The notes under the pieces were generated by a model. It saw only the letters and a list, made by a program, of their open reading frames with translations, was not told the origin of the DNA and made no database searches. Shown in pieces: positions 8,817-17,835 of a stretch of 33,020 bases of DNA; within the stretch, counting starts at the first letter, position 1, and every line of letters begins with the position of its first letter. Both the position numbers and the translations under genes were made by a program. The stretch spans positions 1 to 33,020 of the forward strand of contig PBVT01000093.1 of the NCBI GenBank assembly GCA_002728755.1, written 5' to 3'. The stretch comes from Myxococcales bacterium. Its GTDB lineage: Bacteria > Myxococcota_A > UBA9042 > UBA3505.

Positions 8817-8857
8817 TCACGCAGTTCCAGGAAGGGGATACGTAGGATTGACCACAG

Positions 8858-8869
8858 CGAGTCGACTCG
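8858..8869. promoter_or_regulatory. 12-bp perfect palindrome in a divergent promoter region
   Basis: cgagtcgactcg is a perfect palindrome between the dehydrogenase and TPR genes. On the plus strand it falls in the 17-base gap between a TTGACC (8848-8853) and a weak -10 candidate TAATTT (8871-8876), where a repressor site would be expected. No cognate regulator is visible nearby. Confidence 0.3.
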
Positions 8870-8917
8870 TTAATTTGAAATCATTGAGTAGACGTTCTCC
8901 TGGATGCGTTAGGGCTG

Positions 8918-10585
8918 GTGGGAAAGATTAATCCGGATTTTGATCGTTGTTTTCGTCGTGGGCAGCAGCTCATCTCTCGGGGCGAGACCCTTCAGGCTTT
9001 GGATGCATTTGCCGAGGCGATGGAGAAGATTGAACCGACGGAGTCGCCCAACGAGTATACGGTCTGTGCGTTTCAATCGGCGGCCGCAGCGCGTAAAGCC
9101 GGTTGGCATCAGGAAGCCGATCAGTTTTTGTCCATGATCGCGCGTTTTGAATCGGCACCGACGCGAATCCGTCTGCGTGCTGCGTCTGAACGAGTGGAAC
9201 AAGCGATGGACTGGTTGGCTGCCGATGTGGCCTTGAACGCGTCCTTAGAGGCGGTTGCATTAGCAGGCGAGCTGGATGTGCCAGAGATTATGGCGCAACA
9301 ATATGGGAATATGGGCCTGATTGAGATGCGGTTGGGAAACTACGACGCCGCTCACGACAACCTTTTGCGTTCGGCAGCTCTGTATGGAGATCTCGGCGAC
9401 GCAACGAACCAGGCTCGAGCCTGGGCGGCGTTGGGTAGTGTTGCGGTGAAGATCGATGACTTCAAGGCGGCGGAAGATTATTTCTCCGACGCCTATGAAG
9501 CTCTACTCTGGCTGGAAGACTTTGAACAGGCTGCGATTCCGCGAGCACAGCACGGTCATCTTCTGCGCCGCCAAGGGGACTTCCACAGGGCCTATAGCGT
9601 CCTTTTGGAAGCCGAATCTCTGATGGAGGAAGGCTCTCTCCGTCGTATAGAATTGAACCTGGATCTGGCCGGTGTTGAGATGGAGTTGGGACATTGGGAT
9701 CAGGCATGGCAACGGATCGGCGATGTCGATGGGATGACGCCGGGCCTTCGTGCGAAGGCTCGCTACGCCCAGGTAGATTGGTACGTCGGTTATGGACGCC
9801 TTGGTGATGCTCTGGAGGCGGTGGAAGAGTCCTACGCTCTTTTTGCGAGCCGATCCGATAAGCAGGGTGTGCTAGCTACGAGCATTCTGCGTGCTCGTAT
9901 ACTCTGGGCCATGGGAAAAGCCCCCGAAGGCTTGCCCGATTTTCAGGAGATTGGAGAGCTACCCAATATCCGTCTTGTGCTGGAATTGTTTTCCATTGAG
10001 CGATCTCTGGCAAAGGGGGAACTGGATGTGGCCGTATCGCTACTGCGTGGTGTGGCTAGGCTCGGCAAAGAGCTACGTTTGGGGGCCCATCTGCAACAGG
10101 TTCAGACCATGGCCGGTCTTGTAGTCTTTCTTCAGGGGAAGCGATCCGCTGAGGAGTTGGAAACGCACACTGCCGATAGCGCTGAGATTCTAACGTCGAT
10201 AGGGGCATACACCACAGCAAGGAATATGTTGGTCCGTACTGCGCTCTGGCTCGCACTCTACGAATCCTATGATGCGGCGGAGAGACTTCTGGACATCGCG
10301 GCTGAAATTGTAGCCCAGGTTTCTCAATGTCCCGTACCAGAATCGACGGGGCAATCCGTGGAACAGGTGGAACGATTAATTGCGATTGGTCGCGGGCTGA
10401 GCACAACGGATCTCGTGCGTAAACCCTCAGAAAATTTTCAGATCCGAAGCGTTGATCAGGCGATCACTGCGTGGTCTAAGAACGATGAAAAGTCCTTTGC
10501 TGCGGTATTGCATGACCTGTCGAATCGGGAACACCATTTCCTTGCGACTACATTACGTTCGTTTTTCCACAGCCGTTGGGGTTGA
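8918..10585 (+). CDS. Tetratricopeptide-repeat protein
   Basis: A 555-residue, all-helical protein with degenerate TPR units over most of its length. Examples are 'ALDAFAEAMEKIEP' near the N terminus, 'MGLIEMRLGNYDAAHDNLLRSAALY' and 'LGSVAVKIDDFKAAEDYF' in the first half. No signal peptide, membrane segment or enzyme motif is visible, so a cytoplasmic protein-protein interaction role is the most that can be inferred. The start is GTG 8918: the frame has a stop at 8885-8887 and no better initiation codon between. An AGGG at 8911-8914 is a poor Shine-Dalgarno, so expression may be low. It is followed by lon on the same strand after 96 bases, but lon appears to have its own promoter. Confidence 0.85.
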   Translation: MGKINPDFDRCFRRGQQLISRGETLQALDAFAEAMEKIEPTESPNEYTVCAFQSAAAARKAGWHQEADQFLSMIARFESAPTRIRLRAASERVEQAMDWLAADVALNASLEAVALAGELDVPEIMAQQYGNMGLIEMRLGNYDAAHDNLLRSAALYGDLGDATNQARAWAALGSVAVKIDDFKAAEDYFSDAYEALLWLEDFEQAAIPRAQHGHLLRRQGDFHRAYSVLLEAESLMEEGSLRRIELNLDLAGVEMELGHWDQAWQRIGDVDGMTPGLRAKARYAQVDWYVGYGRLGDALEAVEESYALFASRSDKQGVLATSILRARILWAMGKAPEGLPDFQEIGELPNIRLVLELFSIERSLAKGELDVAVSLLRGVARLGKELRLGAHLQQVQTMAGLVVFLQGKRSAEELETHTADSAEILTSIGAYTTARNMLVRTALWLALYESYDAAERLLDIAAEIVAQVSQCPVPESTGQSVEQVERLIAIGRGLSTTDLVRKPSENFQIRSVDQAITAWSKNDEKSFAAVLHDLSNREHHFLATTLRSFFHSRWG

Positions 10586-10608
10586 TATTCCCTCAAAAGA
10601 CCCCATGT
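10581..10608 (+). promoter_or_regulatory. Sigma-32-like heat-shock promoter of lon
   Basis: gttgata (10581-10587), 13 bases, then ccccatgt (10601-10608). The -10 matches the sigma-32 consensus CCCCATnT fully, the -35 matches CTTGAAA at 5 of 7 positions, and the spacing is in the normal range. The -35 overlaps the stop codon of the TPR gene. Transcription would start about 70 bases before lon. lon is a classic sigma-32 regulon member in proteobacteria, which supports the call. Confidence 0.6.
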
Positions 10609-10681
10609 TGTACGATGAAGTTGGATCGTAGGTAGACCCAGGCTTCGAAAAAAAACCTGTTGCGAATCAAACGGTAGTGGA

Positions 10682-13138
10682 ATGAAGCGAGACCCCAAAG
10701 ACGATGACAGTCGTGGTGTGGAGATAGAAGATATCGAGTCCCAGGACGGAGCCGAACTAGACGGTTCTGTAGAGGAGCTCCCCCTACTTCCTCTGCGAAA
10801 TGCGGTTTTATTTCCGAGCGCGTTGATGCCTATCGTCGTAGGGCGCCCCAAGACCGTTGAGCTTTTGCAGCATGTAGAGACGCACGGCGGCATCATCGCG
10901 GTTCTCACCCAACGCGATAAAGAGGTCGAGGAACCGACTGCGGAGGACTTTTACGAATATGGTACGGCTGCTCGCATTCTAAAGGTGATGCGCGGTGATG
11001 ACGAAACCTACCATGTGATCGTACAGGGACTACGACGTTTTCGGTGTTTACGACTCACGCAGGAAGAACCGTTCCTGATGTCGAACATCGAATGGGTGCC
11101 AGACTTTGATTATGACCCGGCGGATCCCGCTCTTCAGGCCCTGGGCAAGAATATAAAGGAGACGGGGCGAGAGCTGATCGCGCTCATCCCCGATCTGCCA
11201 GAAGGGGCTGCCGAGTTGGTGGCTCAGATCGATGATCCGGGTCGGCTTTTATACCTGGTTATGGCCCATCTCGGCGTCCCGGTAGAAGAGAAGGTACAGA
11301 TCCTATCCGAAGTAGATGTTGGGTCAGCCCTCCGGCGTACGCTCGAATTACTGCACCATCAGATCGAAGTCTTGCATCTGTCCAACAAGATCAATCGTGA
11401 AGTGAAAGGTGAGATGGACCGCAACCAACGTGAATTCGTTCTGCGGCAACAGCTAAAAGCTATCCAGCGAGAGCTGGGTGAACTGGAAGGTGCAGAGTCA
11501 GACTTAGACGACCTGGAAGATCGTCTGATGGCAAAAGAGTTGCCAGAAGAAGCTCGCCAGGCGGTGGAGAAGGAATTCCGGCGGTTGCGAATGCTACAGC
11601 CAGCTTCTCCGGAATATGGTGTGGCGCGGACCTGGTTAGAGTGGATCTCCGATCTACCGTTTACCGAGGTATCTATAGATCGCCTGGATATCGAAAAGGC
11701 TCGCGAGATTCTCGATGAAGATCATTACGATCTGGAGAAAGTAAAAAAGCGAATCCTCGAATATATTGCTGTTCGAAAATTGAACCCGGATCTGAAAGGG
11801 CCCATCCTTTGTCTGGTGGGTCCACCTGGCGTGGGTAAGACGTCTTTGGGCGAATCGATTGCGCGTTCCCTTGGACGAAAGTTTGTACGGGTTTCTCTTG
11901 GTGGTGTCCGAGATGAGGCGGAGATCCGTGGCCATCGACGCACCTATGTTGGAGCCATGCCTGGAAAATTCATCCAGCAGCTACGCCGCGTGGATGTCAT
12001 CAACCCGGTCATGATGCTCGACGAAGTGGACAAGGTCGGTCGCGATTGGCGGGGCGATCCCACCAGCGCCCTTCTTGAGGTGCTCGACCCAGAGCAGAAC
12101 CATAATTTCATGGATCATTACCTGGACATCCCCTACGACCTCAGCAACGTGATGTTCCTCGCGACTGCGAACCAGACGGACACAATCCCGAGTCCACTCC
12201 TCGACCGAATGGAGGTCATTCATCTTCCAGGCTACACCTACCACGAGAAGGTAAACATTGCCCGGAAGCATCTGATCTCCCGTCAGATCGAAAAACATGG
12301 CCTTACCGAGAAACAGTTTCGTCTCCCCGATGAGAGCCTGTCCTATGTCATTCACCGTTATACCCGAGAAGCGGGGGTGCGATCACTGGAGCGACGTATA
12401 GCCGACCTTTGTCGTCAGGTGGCAGTGCGCGTTGTGAACGAAGAATGGAAAAAGAAGAAAGTCGATGTGCGGCGGGTAAAGAAATTCCTCGGAGTCGAAC
12501 AGTACAACCCGGAATCTGCGGATGAGATTGAAGTAAGCGGTGTCGCGACCGGGATGGCGTGGACACCTACCGGGGGAGATATTCTCTTTGTTGAAGCGAC
12601 CAAAATGCCAGGCAAAGGTCGTTTACGCCTTACGGGTAAGTTGGGCGATGTAATGAAAGAGTCGGCCGAGATCGCAGTCAGTCTACTCAAAGCTCGCTTC
12701 GAAGACTTTGGGATTGATCCAGTCGAGTTTTCTGAGCTTGATGTGCATGTCCATGTACCGAGCGGCGCGATCCCCAAAGACGGACCCAGCGCAGGAGTCA
12801 CACTCTTCACGGCTCTAGTGTCGTTATTTACGGACATCAAAGTCCGTGGTGATGTGGCGATGACCGGTGAAGTCACGTTGCGTGGTCTTGTAACACCAGT
12901 GGGTGGAATCAAAGAGAAGGTGTTGGCTACCTTACGGGCCGGTATCTCTGAGATCATTCTCCCCGAGCGGAATCGAAAAGATCTTCAGGACATTCCAGAC
13001 GATGTTCGCGCGCAGTTGAAGTTCCATTTTGTTCAAAATGTGGAACAGGTTCTTACAAAGGCTCTGTCATCGAAGATTCGACGAAAACGTCGCGCTTCGT
13101 CTGCTCTACCTACGACAACCGCTTCTGACGTGAACTAA
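10682..13138 (+). CDS. lon: ATP-dependent protease Lon (LonA type)
   Basis: Homo-hexameric AAA+ serine protease degrading misfolded and specific regulatory proteins in the cytoplasm. The 818 residues show all expected parts: an acidic N-terminal extension (1-34); the LON substrate-binding domain starting 'LPLLPLRNAVLFP'; a helical linker; Walker A GPPGVGKT at 380-387 with Lys386; Walker B 'VMMLDEVDK'; the arginine-rich lid; and the protease domain with catalytic Ser703 in 'KDGPSAG' and Lys746 in 'GGIKEK' (43 residues later, as in E. coli Lon). The leader lacks a strong Shine-Dalgarno. The upstream sigma-32-like box predicts heat-shock induction. The stop is 10 bases from the end of the convergent isomerase gene. 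Confidence 0.97.
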   Translation: MKRDPKDDDSRGVEIEDIESQDGAELDGSVEELPLLPLRNAVLFPSALMPIVVGRPKTVELLQHVETHGGIIAVLTQRDKEVEEPTAEDFYEYGTAARILKVMRGDDETYHVIVQGLRRFRCLRLTQEEPFLMSNIEWVPDFDYDPADPALQALGKNIKETGRELIALIPDLPEGAAELVAQIDDPGRLLYLVMAHLGVPVEEKVQILSEVDVGSALRRTLELLHHQIEVLHLSNKINREVKGEMDRNQREFVLRQQLKAIQRELGELEGAESDLDDLEDRLMAKELPEEARQAVEKEFRRLRMLQPASPEYGVARTWLEWISDLPFTEVSIDRLDIEKAREILDEDHYDLEKVKKRILEYIAVRKLNPDLKGPILCLVGPPGVGKTSLGESIARSLGRKFVRVSLGGVRDEAEIRGHRRTYVGAMPGKFIQQLRRVDVINPVMMLDEVDKVGRDWRGDPTSALLEVLDPEQNHNFMDHYLDIPYDLSNVMFLATANQTDTIPSPLLDRMEVIHLPGYTYHEKVNIARKHLISRQIEKHGLTEKQFRLPDESLSYVIHRYTREAGVRSLERRIADLCRQVAVRVVNEEWKKKKVDVRRVKKFLGVEQYNPESADEIEVSGVATGMAWTPTGGDILFVEATKMPGKGRLRLTGKLGDVMKESAEIAVSLLKARFEDFGIDPVEFSELDVHVHVPSGAIPKDGPSAGVTLFTALVSLFTDIKVRGDVAMTGEVTLRGLVTPVGGIKEKVLATLRAGISEIILPERNRKDLQDIPDDVRAQLKFHFVQNVEQVLTKALSSKIRRKRRASSALPTTTASDVN

Positions 13139-13148
13139 ACGTGTTGTC

Positions 13149-14699
13149 TTAGGAGGCCTTTGCGGCCGGAATCAAGATGGACTGTAGTGTGTCCATTCCC
13201 GAGCTGACGTGAACATGCACGACGGGACGCCCTCGCTCTTGTAGCGCTTCTACGTCGCCGAGAGCCTGCGCCAGGGTAAGCCGCTGAAGCTGGTCCCGGT
13301 GGCCTCCTGTCTCGCTCGGCTCCATTGTGCAAACCAGATGGACAGCGTCATCACTGCCCCCCTTATGCAGTTGTCCGGTGGCGTGTAGATAGCGTGGGCC
13401 GAACGACGGTACAACAACGAGTCCGAGATGTTCGCTGAGTTCCTCTGCCAATGTTCGAACGCTTTTTTCGAATATTGGGGAGGGAGGCAAAAATAGGAGC
13501 AGTGAGACTAGCCGTTTCTCGGCTCGAGCCTGTGTAAACAGCGATTCGATGTCCGTAGATGATGCGGAATTGACGGGCGTGGAATTGCTGGGCGTCGATT
13601 CACCGGAGCCTAGCTGTCGGCGCGCCAACTCTTTCGCTCGGTTTACATCGGGTTCGTCGAATGGGTTGATGCCCAGGAGGAAACCGACCGTGGCGGTTAG
13701 CACATGCCACCAGACAATGTTCGCGCCGAGGCCTGTCGGTGGGATCCAGGATAGCCGACCGGCGTTGGGGTTCGCACAGTCGCCATTTTCCAGGAAGACG
13801 ATTTCTGCGCCTGCCTCCAACCGTTTTGTTGGGCTTGGGATCGGCCAGACACCAACCCCTCTCTTTCCACAGCTCTCCGCGACCAACTGTTCGATCCAGG
13901 GAAGCAGATAGGCCTCATCGCCTCCAAGACTGGGGAGGACAATATTGGCTCCCATTTGGACCTGGGCAGCGATATGCGCACCTACGACAACAGCACTATG
14001 GGTTTCGGAAGACTTTTGAAGATCTTCAATGCTGCGCTTCGCGTCGTTGATCCAGCCTTGCACATCGACCCCGGCCAATAAGGCGGGAAGGGCTCCAAAT
14101 GGCGAAAGGCCAGAGAATCGGCCGCCAACCGTAGGGTAACCATGGACTACCGCACGGTAGCCATGATCTTTGGCGTGCTTTTCCAGGGGGCTTCCTGGAT
14201 CCGTGATGACCAGCATTCGAGATGCACCACAGCGATCTTGCATAAGATTCGCCAGAGTAGTGGCTTCTACAGTGGTGCCAGATTTGCTCCCCACCAGGAC
14301 GAACGTGGTTGGGTCATCCAGGTGAGGTAGTGTTTCGTTGACCATATCGGGTACGACGGAATCAAGTACGATGAGTCGTCCGTTGGATTGGTGCTTAACT
14401 ACGTGTCCAAAGGCGGAAGATCCACCCATTCCGACGAGAATGAATCGCTCGAACCCTTCGTCGGAGAGCTCGTTACAAAGGCTCTGAAGTGTATCGAGCT
14501 CGTTTTGTAATGTCGTACACGAGTGAACCCAGCCTAATCGTTGACTGATACTCTCCTGCTGCGATGGTTCGGCGGAAAAGAGCGTCGCATCTTCCTGCAG
14601 AAGTCGAGGTATGAACCGGTCTTCTCGAATACGTTCCAGATATGTTTCAACCTGTGATGCGCAGCGTTCGGAGAGGCCATCGACGAGGAAGTGCGACAT
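13149..14699 (-). CDS. pgi: Phosphoglucose isomerase family protein
   Basis: A 516-residue sugar-phosphate isomerase with two SIS folds. Sugar-phosphate loops appear as 'LVGMGGSSAFG' and 'VLVGSKSGTTVEATT', followed by 'VITDPGSPLEK', 'GGRFSGLSPFGALP' and 'LGINPFDEPDV'. These signatures match the isomerase half of bifunctional transaldolase/PGI proteins of actinobacteria and deltaproteobacteria better than the classical E. coli enzyme. Here that half is free-standing; no transaldolase domain is fused or adjacent. Expected reaction is glucose-6-phosphate to fructose-6-phosphate in glycolysis. It follows the Trm112-family gene by 24 bases and is probably co-transcribed with it. AGGGACC upstream of the ATG can serve as ribosome-binding site. 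Confidence 0.88.
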   Translation of the reverse strand: MSHFLVDGLSERCASQVETYLERIREDRFIPRLLQEDATLFSAEPSQQESISQRLGWVHSCTTLQNELDTLQSLCNELSDEGFERFILVGMGGSSAFGHVVKHQSNGRLIVLDSVVPDMVNETLPHLDDPTTFVLVGSKSGTTVEATTLANLMQDRCGASRMLVITDPGSPLEKHAKDHGYRAVVHGYPTVGGRFSGLSPFGALPALLAGVDVQGWINDAKRSIEDLQKSSETHSAVVVGAHIAAQVQMGANIVLPSLGGDEAYLLPWIEQLVAESCGKRGVGVWPIPSPTKRLEAGAEIVFLENGDCANPNAGRLSWIPPTGLGANIVWWHVLTATVGFLLGINPFDEPDVNRAKELARRQLGSGESTPSNSTPVNSASSTDIESLFTQARAEKRLVSLLLFLPPSPIFEKSVRTLAEELSEHLGLVVVPSFGPRYLHATGQLHKGGSDDAVHLVCTMEPSETGGHRDQLQRLTLAQALGDVEALQERGRPVVHVHVSSGMDTLQSILIPAAKAS

Positions 14700-14723
14700 A
14701 ATGTGGTCCCTACAGTGTAGTGA

Positions 14724-14984
14724 TCAGAGCAAATCTTCGATCTCTATCGCACGTTCGAGGAGCATTTCCGGGATCCCATCCCGAATGGGAAATCCGATAA
14801 GACCATCTTTTCGAATCAGAAGGCCATCTACCTCGCCTTCGACTTTGTCTCCGCCACGATCTGTGAGCTTCCCCTTCTGAATCGCTTCACTGAAGCGCCC
14901 CAACTGCTCGGAATTGGCAGGAGTCAACGTCTGATGGGTTTCTGGGCAAACCAGAATCTCTAGTAGGAAATTATCGGACGACAT
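14724..14984 (-). CDS. Trm112 family protein (UPF0434/YcaR-like)
   Basis: An 86-residue protein with the family start 'LLEILVCPETHQTL' and the closing motif 'RDGIPEMLLERA' preceded by 'LIGFPI'. Eukaryotic and archaeal Trm112 activates methyltransferases; the role of bacterial members is less clear. The usual CPxC zinc knuckle is reduced to a single Cys (CPETH), a variant seen in several bacterial groups, so zinc binding is doubtful. The ATG is preceded by gaggagagag-type Shine-Dalgarno sequence. It leads a two-gene minus-strand unit with the PGI-family gene. Confidence 0.88.
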   Translation of the reverse strand: MSSDNFLLEILVCPETHQTLTPANSEQLGRFSEAIQKGKLTDRGGDKVEGEVDGLLIRKDGLIGFPIRDGIPEMLLERAIEIEDLL

Positions 14985-15010
14985 GTCTCTCTCCTCTAAA
15001 CGGGGGCGTC

Positions 15011-15040
15011 TCTATAACAGACTTTATGCCACTGTGTCGC
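15011..15040 (-). promoter_or_regulatory. Possible promoter of the Trm112-pgi unit
   Basis: On the minus strand GCGACA (15035-15040), 18-base spacer, TATAGA (15011-15016). Each box matches 4 of 6 consensus bases. A start near 15004 would give a 20-base leader including the Shine-Dalgarno. Confidence 0.35.
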
Positions 15041-15105
15041 CCTTGTTATTTGGTAACCGAGCGTGAACGGCTTCGATAGGGGGGCGGGCTTTGAAGTTGA
15101 TACAG

Positions 15106-15135
15106 TTGCAACAACGCGGATAAACACACTAGAAT
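15106..15135 (+). promoter_or_regulatory. Sigma-70-type promoter of the J-domain operon
   Basis: ttgcaa (15106-15111), 18-base spacer, tagaat (15130-15135, 5 of 6). The start would be near 15142, about 22 bases before the ATG at 15164. It drives the three-gene operon 15164-18347. Confidence 0.5.
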
Positions 15136-15163
15136 CATTGCGTCTGAAAACGAAAGTGAATTT

Positions 15164-15946
15164 ATGTCCGCGGTTGTTGAGGAAATTCGAGCGTATATGG
15201 AGGAAAAGAGCGCGCTGTTCGGAGCGAATGGAAGCGTGAATTTCTTTGATCTTCTCGGTGTGCCAAATGATGCAACGACGGATCTGATTCAGAAGACATA
15301 CTTTCAGGCTGTAAAGAAGATCCACCCCGATCAACTCGACAGGGTTGGCGCGTCGGAACTGAAGCAAGAGGCTGGTGAGCTGTTTCAAAAGCTTACAGAG
15401 GCCTATGAAACACTTAGCGATGTCCGTAAGCGCGCCATCTATATGCGCGAGGCCGAGAAGGTAAAAGAGGGGGGACCAACCGTTTCATCGGAAGATGAAG
15501 CGCGAATCTTTGCTCACCGTGCCAGTGTTATGCTGAAACGTTCGCAATTTCAGGAAGCAGAAACCTTCTGTCGAAGAGCGTTGGAAATCTGCCCTCACGA
15601 CTTCAACTACAAGCTCGACCTGGTATGGGCCTTGTTCCAAAATCCGCATGTTGAGGCGTCGACTCGGGAAGAAGAGATTCGACCGATACTTGAGGGGATC
15701 TTGAAACAACACCCAGGGAACGCCCGAGCACTCTATTTCATGGCTCTTTATTATAAAGGTAAAGATCAGTTGAATAGAGAGCGCCGCTATCTGACGCAGG
15801 CTCTGAATGTAGATCCCAACTACCGGGATGTACAACGAGAGATGCGATTACTGGAGATGCGCTTACGGAAGCGGAAGAAGTCCTTTATGGGTAAGCTATC
15901 GGATTTGCTAGGATCCAAAGGCAAGAAAAAGAAAGGCGGGAAGTGA
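15164..15946 (+). CDS. J-domain protein with TPR repeats
   Basis: The 260-residue product has a DnaJ-type J domain at about 26-95 with the Hsp70-activating HPD tripeptide at 54-56 ('KKIHPDQ'). TPR-like helices follow at about 115-230 ('EAETFCRRALEICPHDF', 'YLTQALNVDPNYRDV'), then a strongly basic C terminus rich in Lys. It lacks the Gly/Phe and zinc-finger regions of true DnaJ, so it is a specialised co-chaperone that probably recruits DnaK to a particular client. It is cytoplasmic by composition. Its stop overlaps the next gene's start (GTGA), linking it to two exported lipoproteins; a role in their handling is possible but unproven. Confidence 0.88.
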   Translation: MSAVVEEIRAYMEEKSALFGANGSVNFFDLLGVPNDATTDLIQKTYFQAVKKIHPDQLDRVGASELKQEAGELFQKLTEAYETLSDVRKRAIYMREAEKVKEGGPTVSSEDEARIFAHRASVMLKRSQFQEAETFCRRALEICPHDFNYKLDLVWALFQNPHVEASTREEEIRPILEGILKQHPGNARALYFMALYYKGKDQLNRERRYLTQALNVDPNYRDVQREMRLLEMRLRKRKKSFMGKLSDLLGSKGKKKKGGK

Positions 15947-17835
15947 TTTTGAGTAGGACTATCTTCGGGGGAGGATGGATCTCAACTTGGAGCGTTTTAC
16001 TCAGCCTATTATTCCTCGGATGTAGCGATGAGCCCCCCGACTTTATCGTAGATCCCGTAATAGACGCGATTGAACCACAGCTCGAGATTATACTTCCTGG
16101 CAGTCAGTTCAAGTTGCGAGGCAGTGGGTTTATCAAACCTCCTCTGGGAACGATGCGTGTGGTTTTCGACGGGCAAATGGGAGGGTTTCAGACCCTCTTC
16201 GCTGTCGAAGCATTGGTGGAAGATTCCCAGACTATGTTTGTGACATTGAACCAGACGGCATTCTCTCTATTTCCCACAGCAACCGGGACGTTTTACGGTA
16301 CGATGCAGGCCGAGAGCCTCCTGGCAATCGGTGGAGAGCTGCAGTCTGGAAAGATTCCAATTTCATTCGTGGTGAGCAATAGCCTTTGGCCGGATACCCA
16401 GTTTCCGATGAATACAGTGGGGCAGCCGGGAGCACGGATCCCCATACCGGGTAGCGGTTTTCTCTTGGGAGATGAGGGGAATACGGTTGCGTTGATCAGT
16501 GGAGAATTCTCTTCCGAGAGCGGTGAGAATCTCCACCTCGATAAGGCTCCCGTCTTATTGGAGGTCGAAAATCGAAATCTGGCGAATCTTCGTCTCGGGG
16601 CCGACGTCTTTGGCATTGAACCGGGTACCTTTTTCGGTGAGCTGTCTCTTCAAAACGAACATAGCACCGGGGTGGTGACGAATTCTCTGAATCCGATCCC
16701 TGCCCAGCTCTCCTTCATACGATCCATGGTGTCCTTTGTTTCACCTGCGTCGGTTCGCCGTGGGCAGGCGTTGCGATTCGATGGGCAGGGATTTCTCGCT
16801 TCGGATCCAGAGCAGGGTGTCGCGACCCTTATGCTACTTGATGGAACGTTTTTCCGTTCGGATGGGGGCATTGATGACCATACAGGGGTGAATGCCCTGA
16901 TCTTATTCCCGGATGAGATCGCGGAAGATAACCAGATGTCCGTGACTTTGCGTGGGAACGCTATGAGTGGGGATGAAGAATTCGGGGTCATACCCGGTTC
17001 CTTCTCCGGGTTGGCTACACCGTGGCTTATCGCTGGAGACGACAACGTTTTCGGTACGGCCACATCGGTCCAGATCAGTGTGCTTCCGGCTCGTCAGGTG
17101 GTTTACATCAAGGTCTTGCCCGGGTTTGACGACTCGCTGGAGGAATTCGGATTGTTGGCTGTAAAGGACGCGGTCCTGGCTCGTACTCTGCATGTGGTCC
17201 ATAGGGACTATGCTGGGATCAACGTCGAATTCCGACTCGAACGTCCTGAAGATTATGTGGACTATACCGTCGTCGAGGTGGGTGGCTCGGATCCCAATGG
17301 AGCCAACCTTCTAGGGCTGGACAACACGGAGGGAAAAGACGTCGGCAACATTCGCTTCAATGATGTCATCGGAGGCTTCAACGCTCTGTCGGAAAAACAG
17401 GGCTACTATGCGTATGGAGGAGTTTTCGTTCGGTCGTTTTTCCAGTTTTCGCAAAAACATCCCCTTGGAGATAATGAGATGTCGAACGTTCGTTTCGACG
17501 ACATCTTTTCCCCCGTCGCTCCTGTTTTGGGCGGAGACCCTGCCGGTCCCTTTGATAATCACCCATCCCAAAGAAATGGCGTTGTCTTCCTGGCCGTACA
17601 GGTGCTTGGGAGCCTGATAGGGAATACGGTAACCCATGAAGTGGGTCATGCGCTCGGGCTCGCGAATATTGAAGGTCGTTTCCATAATGAAGGGGATAAT
17701 CCCAACTGGATTATGGATGCAGGCATCTTTCGCCCGTTTGAAGAGCGAGCAGAGATCGATGGGCAGGGGCCGGCCCATTTCTCACCGACCAACCGCGCCT
17801 ATCTTGAAAATATTCTTCCGCCGGACGGTCAATGA
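15943..17835 (+). CDS. Lipoprotein with TIG-like domains and metzincin-like protease domain
   Basis: A 630-residue secreted lipoprotein with signal peptide and lipobox 'LLFLGC' (Cys27). Three Ig/TIG-like segments follow, each opening with a similar phrase ('PGSQFKLRGSGF', 'PGARIPIPGSGF', 'RRGQALRFDGQGF'). The C-terminal part carries the zinc-protease helix 'HEVGHALGLAN' (His565, Glu566, His569) and a Met-turn-like 'NWIMDAG'. The third metzincin ligand, expected at 575, is Asn instead of His or Asp, so activity is uncertain; His581 is a possible alternative. It starts at GTG 15943, overlapping the upstream stop by 4 bases; TTG 15949 is an alternative. It probably sits in the outer membrane, acting on extracellular or periplasmic protein if active. 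Confidence 0.82.
   Translation: MILSRTIFGGGWISTWSVLLSLLFLGCSDEPPDFIVDPVIDAIEPQLEIILPGSQFKLRGSGFIKPPLGTMRVVFDGQMGGFQTLFAVEALVEDSQTMFVTLNQTAFSLFPTATGTFYGTMQAESLLAIGGELQSGKIPISFVVSNSLWPDTQFPMNTVGQPGARIPIPGSGFLLGDEGNTVALISGEFSSESGENLHLDKAPVLLEVENRNLANLRLGADVFGIEPGTFFGELSLQNEHSTGVVTNSLNPIPAQLSFIRSMVSFVSPASVRRGQALRFDGQGFLASDPEQGVATLMLLDGTFFRSDGGIDDHTGVNALILFPDEIAEDNQMSVTLRGNAMSGDEEFGVIPGSFSGLATPWLIAGDDNVFGTATSVQISVLPARQVVYIKVLPGFDDSLEEFGLLAVKDAVLARTLHVVHRDYAGINVEFRLERPEDYVDYTVVEVGGSDPNGANLLGLDNTEGKDVGNIRFNDVIGGFNALSEKQGYYAYGGVFVRSFFQFSQKHPLGDNEMSNVRFDDIFSPVAPVLGGDPAGPFDNHPSQRNGVVFLAVQVLGSLIGNTVTHEVGHALGLANIEGRFHNEGDNPNWIMDAGIFRPFEERAEIDGQGPAHFSPTNRAYLENILPPDGQ

Noticed and set aside
10456..10908. 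Minus-strand open frame across the TPR-lon gap
   Set aside because: Covers the ends of two real genes and the lon promoter; low-complexity Ser/Arg composition.
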